A stretch of 64,000 nucleotides of DNA from Anomaloglossus baeobatrachus (lineage: Eukaryota > Chordata > Amphibia > Anura > Aromobatidae): the NCBI RefSeq assembly GCF_048569485.1, contig NC_134354.1, positions 398,760,680 to 398,824,679 of the forward strand. Direction: 5' to 3'. Under the pieces are notes generated by a model. It was not told the origin of the DNA, searched no databases, and was given only the letters and a program-made list of their open reading frames with translations. This document shows positions 60,048 through 64,000 of this stretch, piece by piece. The translations under genes and the position numbers were made by a program. The stretch's first letter is position 1; the number at the start of each line of letters is the position of its first letter.

Positions 60048-61365
60048 GGCCGGCTTCTCACTTGCGATTTTCTCGCAGTAGTGCAATGCGAGAATTTCTC
60101 GCATTGCACTTAGACACATGTTAATCAATGAGGCAGCTCCCATCTGCTATTTTTTCTCAGTCCAAATAGGACTGAGAAAAAAATTGCAGCATGCTGCATT
60201 TTGGAGAGTTTCTCGCGCGTGTCTCTCCAATGCAACTCCATGAGAGCGGGTAAATAAACGGATGTCACACGGACCGGCACTCACACCATCCTAGTGACAT
60301 TCGTTTTTCTAAATACATTTATCACGTTATGGGGAGCCAACCACCCTAACAATATCAGCCAGCAGCCGCCCGGAATAGCCGCATCCATTAGATGCGACAG
60401 TCCCGGGACTGTACCTGGCCATCCCCAATTGCCCTGGTGTGGTAGCAATCGAGGTAATAAGGAGTTAATGGCAGCAGCCCATAGCTGCCACTAAGTCCTA
60501 GATTAATCATGGCAGGCGTCTCCCCGAGATACCTTCCATGATTAACCTGTAAAATTAAGAGAATGAAGACATACACCAAAAAATCCTTTATTTGAAATAA
60601 ACAACAAAAAAAAACAACCCTCTTTCACCACTTTATTCAAATCCCCAAATACCCTTCCATGTCCGACGTAATCCACAGAGGTCCCTCGACGCTGTCAGCT
60701 CTGCTACATCAGAAGATGACAGAGAGCGGTCACAGACCACGACCGCTCTCTGTGAGCTCCCCGCAGAGACTGAAGTGAGTCGCGCTATCAGCAATGACAT
60801 CACTCAGGTTACCCACCGCCACAGATCTCAGCGGGAGGACTGCTGCTGTGGCCGCGGGTAACCTCAGTGACGGCACCGCTGATCGCGCGGCTCACTGCGG
60901 TCACTCACTGGGATTTGCGGTCACCAGTGCGACCTTCACCGGTGGCCAAAAATCAGGCCATGCCACACAGACAGAGCCGTGGGATGACCATGAAGTCGGG
61001 TGAAGTTCATCCGACTTCATTCTGATCGTGCGGCTCTGTCTGTGTCTGCTGTCAGCGGCTATTCAGCTCTGCTACATGCCTCTGTCTGTGTCTGCTGTCA
61101 GCGGCCATTCAGCTCTGCTACATGGCTCTGTCTGTGTCTGCTTTCAGCGGCCATGTAGCAGAGCTGAATGGCAGATGACAGCTGCTGAGAAAAAAACAGA
61201 TCCCATAAGCACCAAACACGCATTGCACATGGACTACAATCATGAGAAAAATCCCAGGATCGCAGTGCAGTTGCATTGCACACTGATCATAAAGTGAACT
61301 GAAATTGTCCGACTTTTTATCATGCAACTCGGACCGATTTTACACGCATAACTGTGTTTCCAGCC
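60048..61365. mobile_element. Long TWA-target non-autonomous element 13
   Basis: 1318 bp, TAA at 60045-60047 and 61366-61368, with short imperfect ends (GGCCGGCTTC and rc GGCTGGAAAC). The interior includes ATCCTTTATTTGAAATAAAC and GGTAATAAGGAGTTAATGGC, wording common in frog repeats, and a 46-bp tandem repeat at 61034-61160. Confidence 0.55.
61034..61160. repeat. 46-bp tandem repeat
   Basis: CTCTGTCTGTGTCTGCTGTC starts at 61034, 61080 and 61126. An inverted copy of its AGCTCTGCTACATG part lies at about 61150-61165. Confidence 0.75.
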
Positions 61366-61959
61366 TAATAATGTGTCTCTGTGGTGTGAGGGCAATAATG
61401 GTGAAGGTTCAAAAGAAAGTTCCAGCTCTACAAATAAAATTATAGGTTTTATTATGCAAAATCATAAAATCCAGAATGAATGAAAAATGTACAAGAGGAA
61501 AAATTGCTTAATGACCCCAATGGGATGTTTGAGTTACCATTAACCATGGGTAGTAATGGGCAACAGCTGGAACTTTCTTATTGAACCTATTCATCCACGC
61601 CACAAAGGGTGGCATCTGAGCTCCTCATGCAGGACACCAATTAAGATAAGCTGGCTATATTTTTCTCAATGATGGTGGAGGTATGCATATCAGACCTATT
61701 TGTGTGGAATTTCAATGGGGGTATGGATTAATACGATCATTCTGTGTGTATAGAATATTACACAACATTGCATGATGTGCTGCCGAGAACTATGCTTTTT
61801 AATCATTTCACTTGACAAATGAGAGATTTGCTTGTTTTTTGAGTGTATGCTGGACTGTTTACAGAGGCCCATAGTAAGGAATAACCCTGCACGTTCACCC
61901 ATCTATGGCCATGTGCACACATTGGGTGTTTGGTGAGTTTTTTACCTCAGTATTTGTAA

Positions 61960-62154
61960 GGCCACATGCATACATTGAGTGTTTGGTGAGTTTATTACCT
62001 CAGAATTTGTAAGTCAAAACCAGGAGAGGGTAATAAATACAGAAGCGGTGCCCGTGTTTCTATTATACTTTTCCTCAGATTGTTCCACTATTGGTTTTGG
62101 CTTACAAATTCTGAGGTAAAAAACTGACTAAATACTTAATGCGTGTGCATGGCC
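61960..62154. mobile_element. TWA-target MITE 15
   Basis: 195 bp, TAA at 61957-61959 and 62155-62157. Arms run from GGCCACATGCATACATTGAG through TACCTCAGAATTTGTAAG and back. A second left half of the same family lies just upstream (about 61908-61959). Confidence 0.75.
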
Positions 62155-63129
62155 TAAATGAACCAAAGTTCTGGTGTGTGTGGGAGAGCTGTGGGTGCTA
62201 GTAATACATTTCTGTCAGACCCATTTTGGTGGAGGTGGAGGGGGAGTTGGACTGTGATCCTAGAAATGGGGCTGCCATTTCCATCATGTGCATAGGACAC
62301 TGAGATAACTTGTCAGGGCCCTAATTACAAGCAAAGTCATGCTACAATCTGAAATACTCATGACATTGCATGAAGCAAGACTTTGGATAAAACTTTCAAG
62401 TATCCCACACTGCTTCCTCAAAGCTAAAAGATGTCTGTTGTCACTTTGGCTGGCAGTGTAACTGTTAACAGCATTTTTAGATTGGAAACAAGGGGTTTTT
62501 CATCTCTATGGGAAATGCCCCCAGGCTAGAGGTATTTGGCATGCAATTAAACAAAACACTGGCGAGCTGTCATTGGAAAGCCTGTGCTACTGAAAGGCAA
62601 GCACGTGAATGTGTGTGCATCTGTGTATTTAAAGGCACACATGTATTTCTGATCCTGCGGTCACACTGAGAGCGGCATTATATAAAGTCGGTCCCACAAT
62701 GTTTTCTCCTGTGGCAAGGGGACAATTAATTTGGTCAAAAGGACTGAATGAGTTATTGTTGTATCTGCTCCCTCCCATGAGAACAAAATAGAAAGTATTT
62801 TACATTGGACAAATAACATGTATAACCACATATATAGAAAGAAGAATATGAATATTATGCAAAATGTATGCGCCTGTCTCTCATCTCTCACTACACACAC
62901 TAATAATATACATAAGAGTTTGATGTTGAGAAGCACATATGTAGTCAAGATGTTTCAAGCAAGGTTGGCTTCATATGGCTGAAATATACCCACATTTTAG
63001 TATCCAATATCTGGCTTCAACCCGTATAACTCTACTCAACCAAAGTGAAATGACTATAAAACCCAGAAGAATCATTGAGTGTCTTTGGTGTTGTGGTAGC
63101 AGGCTCTTGTGGCCATCTAATCGGCCTAA

Positions 63130-63522
63130 GGGATTGTTCACATGGCTGTTTTTTCGGTCCGAGTGCAATCCGTTAAAAAATCGGATCACACTTGGACCAA
63201 TGTTATTCATTGGGGCAGAGCAAATGGACAATTTTTATCAGTGACTGATGCGGCATGTGAAAAAAAAAAAATCGCAACATTCATGATTTTTCTCCAAGAA
63301 TCGTATTGCACTCGCCTATTCATGTCTATGGACCCATGAAAAAAATCGGACTGCACTCAGATGACATCAGACTAACAGAATAGAGAAGGTGGAGAACTTT
63401 TTTTTTTCTCTCCCCATCCAAGAAAAGTTGATGCTAAGCTGATGAAACTCTGATCTTCGTCTGATCAGAATAATTAGACCATTTTTCTTGGATGTTGAGA
63501 AAATGGTCATGGGAACCCACCC
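63130..63522. mobile_element. TWA-target MITE 14
   Basis: 393 bp, TAA at 63127-63129 and 63523-63525. Ends GGGATTGTTCACATGGC and rc GGGTGGGTTCCCATGACC. Confidence 0.6.
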
Positions 63523-63525
63523 TAA

Positions 63526-63864
63526 GGTGCCCATGATCTGTGTTCACAGCATTTTGGACATAACATGCTTCAGCTGCATCCATAACGCAGCGATGTACAG
63601 TACAAGCACAGTGGATAAGATAAATCCCATGTCCATTGTGTGTGTACTGCCCCCAGTGGAAACTGACCTGCGGTGTGGCTTTCCGAGCCGCTGCATGTCA
63701 ATTGTTCCTGCAAAGTCGCAAGCGTTCTCCATAGGGAGAACAGAAAGAGAGACCGCAACTGCCCAATCCCGGATCGTGGGCACAAGCAGCTGGGGTCTCC
63801 TGCAGAGGAGACTTGTAGCCCCGCAGGCCCAGGACGCAGCGATCCTGATCGTTGACACATAACC
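63526..63864. mobile_element. TWA-target MITE 16, abutting MITE 14
   Basis: 339 bp between TAA at 63523-63525 (shared) and 63865-63867. Ends GGTGCCCATGATCTGTG and rc GGTTATGTGTCAACGATC. Open frames in it have no known motif. Confidence 0.45.
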
Positions 63865-63971
63865 TAAGAGTTTCATCCCGAAAAATGGGCCGATTTTGTT
63901 GTCACTTGTCATCCATGTGCAATCCATGATTTTACAGCAGCTAATAATAATTTCAGGACTATTTACAGTTT

Positions 63972-64000
63972 CCTATGTTATTATTATTTATTATTATTAT
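63972..64000. repeat. TTA microsatellite at window end
   Basis: (TTA)n with one interruption, cut by the window edge. Confidence 0.8.

Larger units (their letters stand above)
58606..64000 (+). other. runx3: runx3 intron, incomplete
   Basis: Begins with GTAAGA and runs off the window. I looked for the next exon (GTSELNPFSDPRQF-like) and did not find it. Contains an ATT array (58848-58885) and the MITEs listed below. Stretches 58606-58845, 59429-60044, 61369-61905, 62158-63126 and 63868-64000 show nothing else recognised. Confidence 0.85.

Noticed and set aside
63488-63927. Overlapping open frames of 96-127 residues
   Set aside because: Three frames overlap in the same MITE-like segment and none shows a domain or splice context.
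58606-64000. Search for the next runx3 exon
   Set aside because: No match to the GTSELNPFSDPRQF-type start or the VWRPY end.

Overview
The window is nuclear DNA from a vertebrate, most likely an anuran amphibian. It holds one host gene, the RUNX-family transcription factor runx3, on the plus strand, buried in dense repeats. The amphibian call is an inference from the repeat mix: TWA-target PIF/Harbinger MITEs, TTAA-target T2/Kolobok-like MITEs, an L2-type LINE tail ending in AAT repeats, a tRNA-derived SINE with an L2-like tail, and Tf1/sushi-type chromoviral Ty3/gypsy elements. No prokaryotic features, CRISPR arrays or rRNA genes are seen.

Host gene. Four runx3 coding exons are readable: 18137-18394 (proximal P2 start MRIPV and first part of the Runt domain), 21104-21260, 28542-28646 (end of the Runt domain) and 58438-58605 (nuclear localisation motif and linker). 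Every junction has GT-AG, the lengths 157 and 105 nt and all phases match the vertebrate RUNX gene, and the open frame codes for 229 residues before leaving the window. The distal P1 first exon and the last coding exon(s) are not in the window. Introns are 2.7, 7.3 and 29.8 kb.

Layout. 1-6.8 kb: two Harbinger-like MITEs, the second holding Ty3/gypsy copy A. 6.8-12.7 kb: a 90-bp minisatellite split by an L2 tail that is itself split by a fold-back insertion, then three more MITEs. 12.7-16.45 kb: a 3.7-kb TATC/GATA array with an embedded 110-bp minisatellite. 16.7-17.2 kb: a Penelope-like fragment. 17.2-18.4 kb: P2 promoter/5' leader and first coding exon. 18.4-28.5 kb: introns with microsatellites, a SINE and a perfect hairpin. 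28.6-58.4 kb: the giant intron, with a solo LTR split by gypsy copy B (looks whole and very young), many MITEs, a second solo LTR of the same family, and gypsy copy C (shortened) at the centre of a TTAA MITE. 58.6-64 kb: intron with more MITEs.

The three gypsy copies belong to one family. They carry 5-bp target duplications, near-identical LTRs in B and C, a PEG10-type slippery heptamer at the end of gag, a chromodomain, and a primer-binding site complementary to the predicted RNA 5' end. That last pairing covaries between copies, which supports self-priming as known for the Tf1/sushi group. B and C lie antisense to runx3; A lies upstream of P2 in sense.
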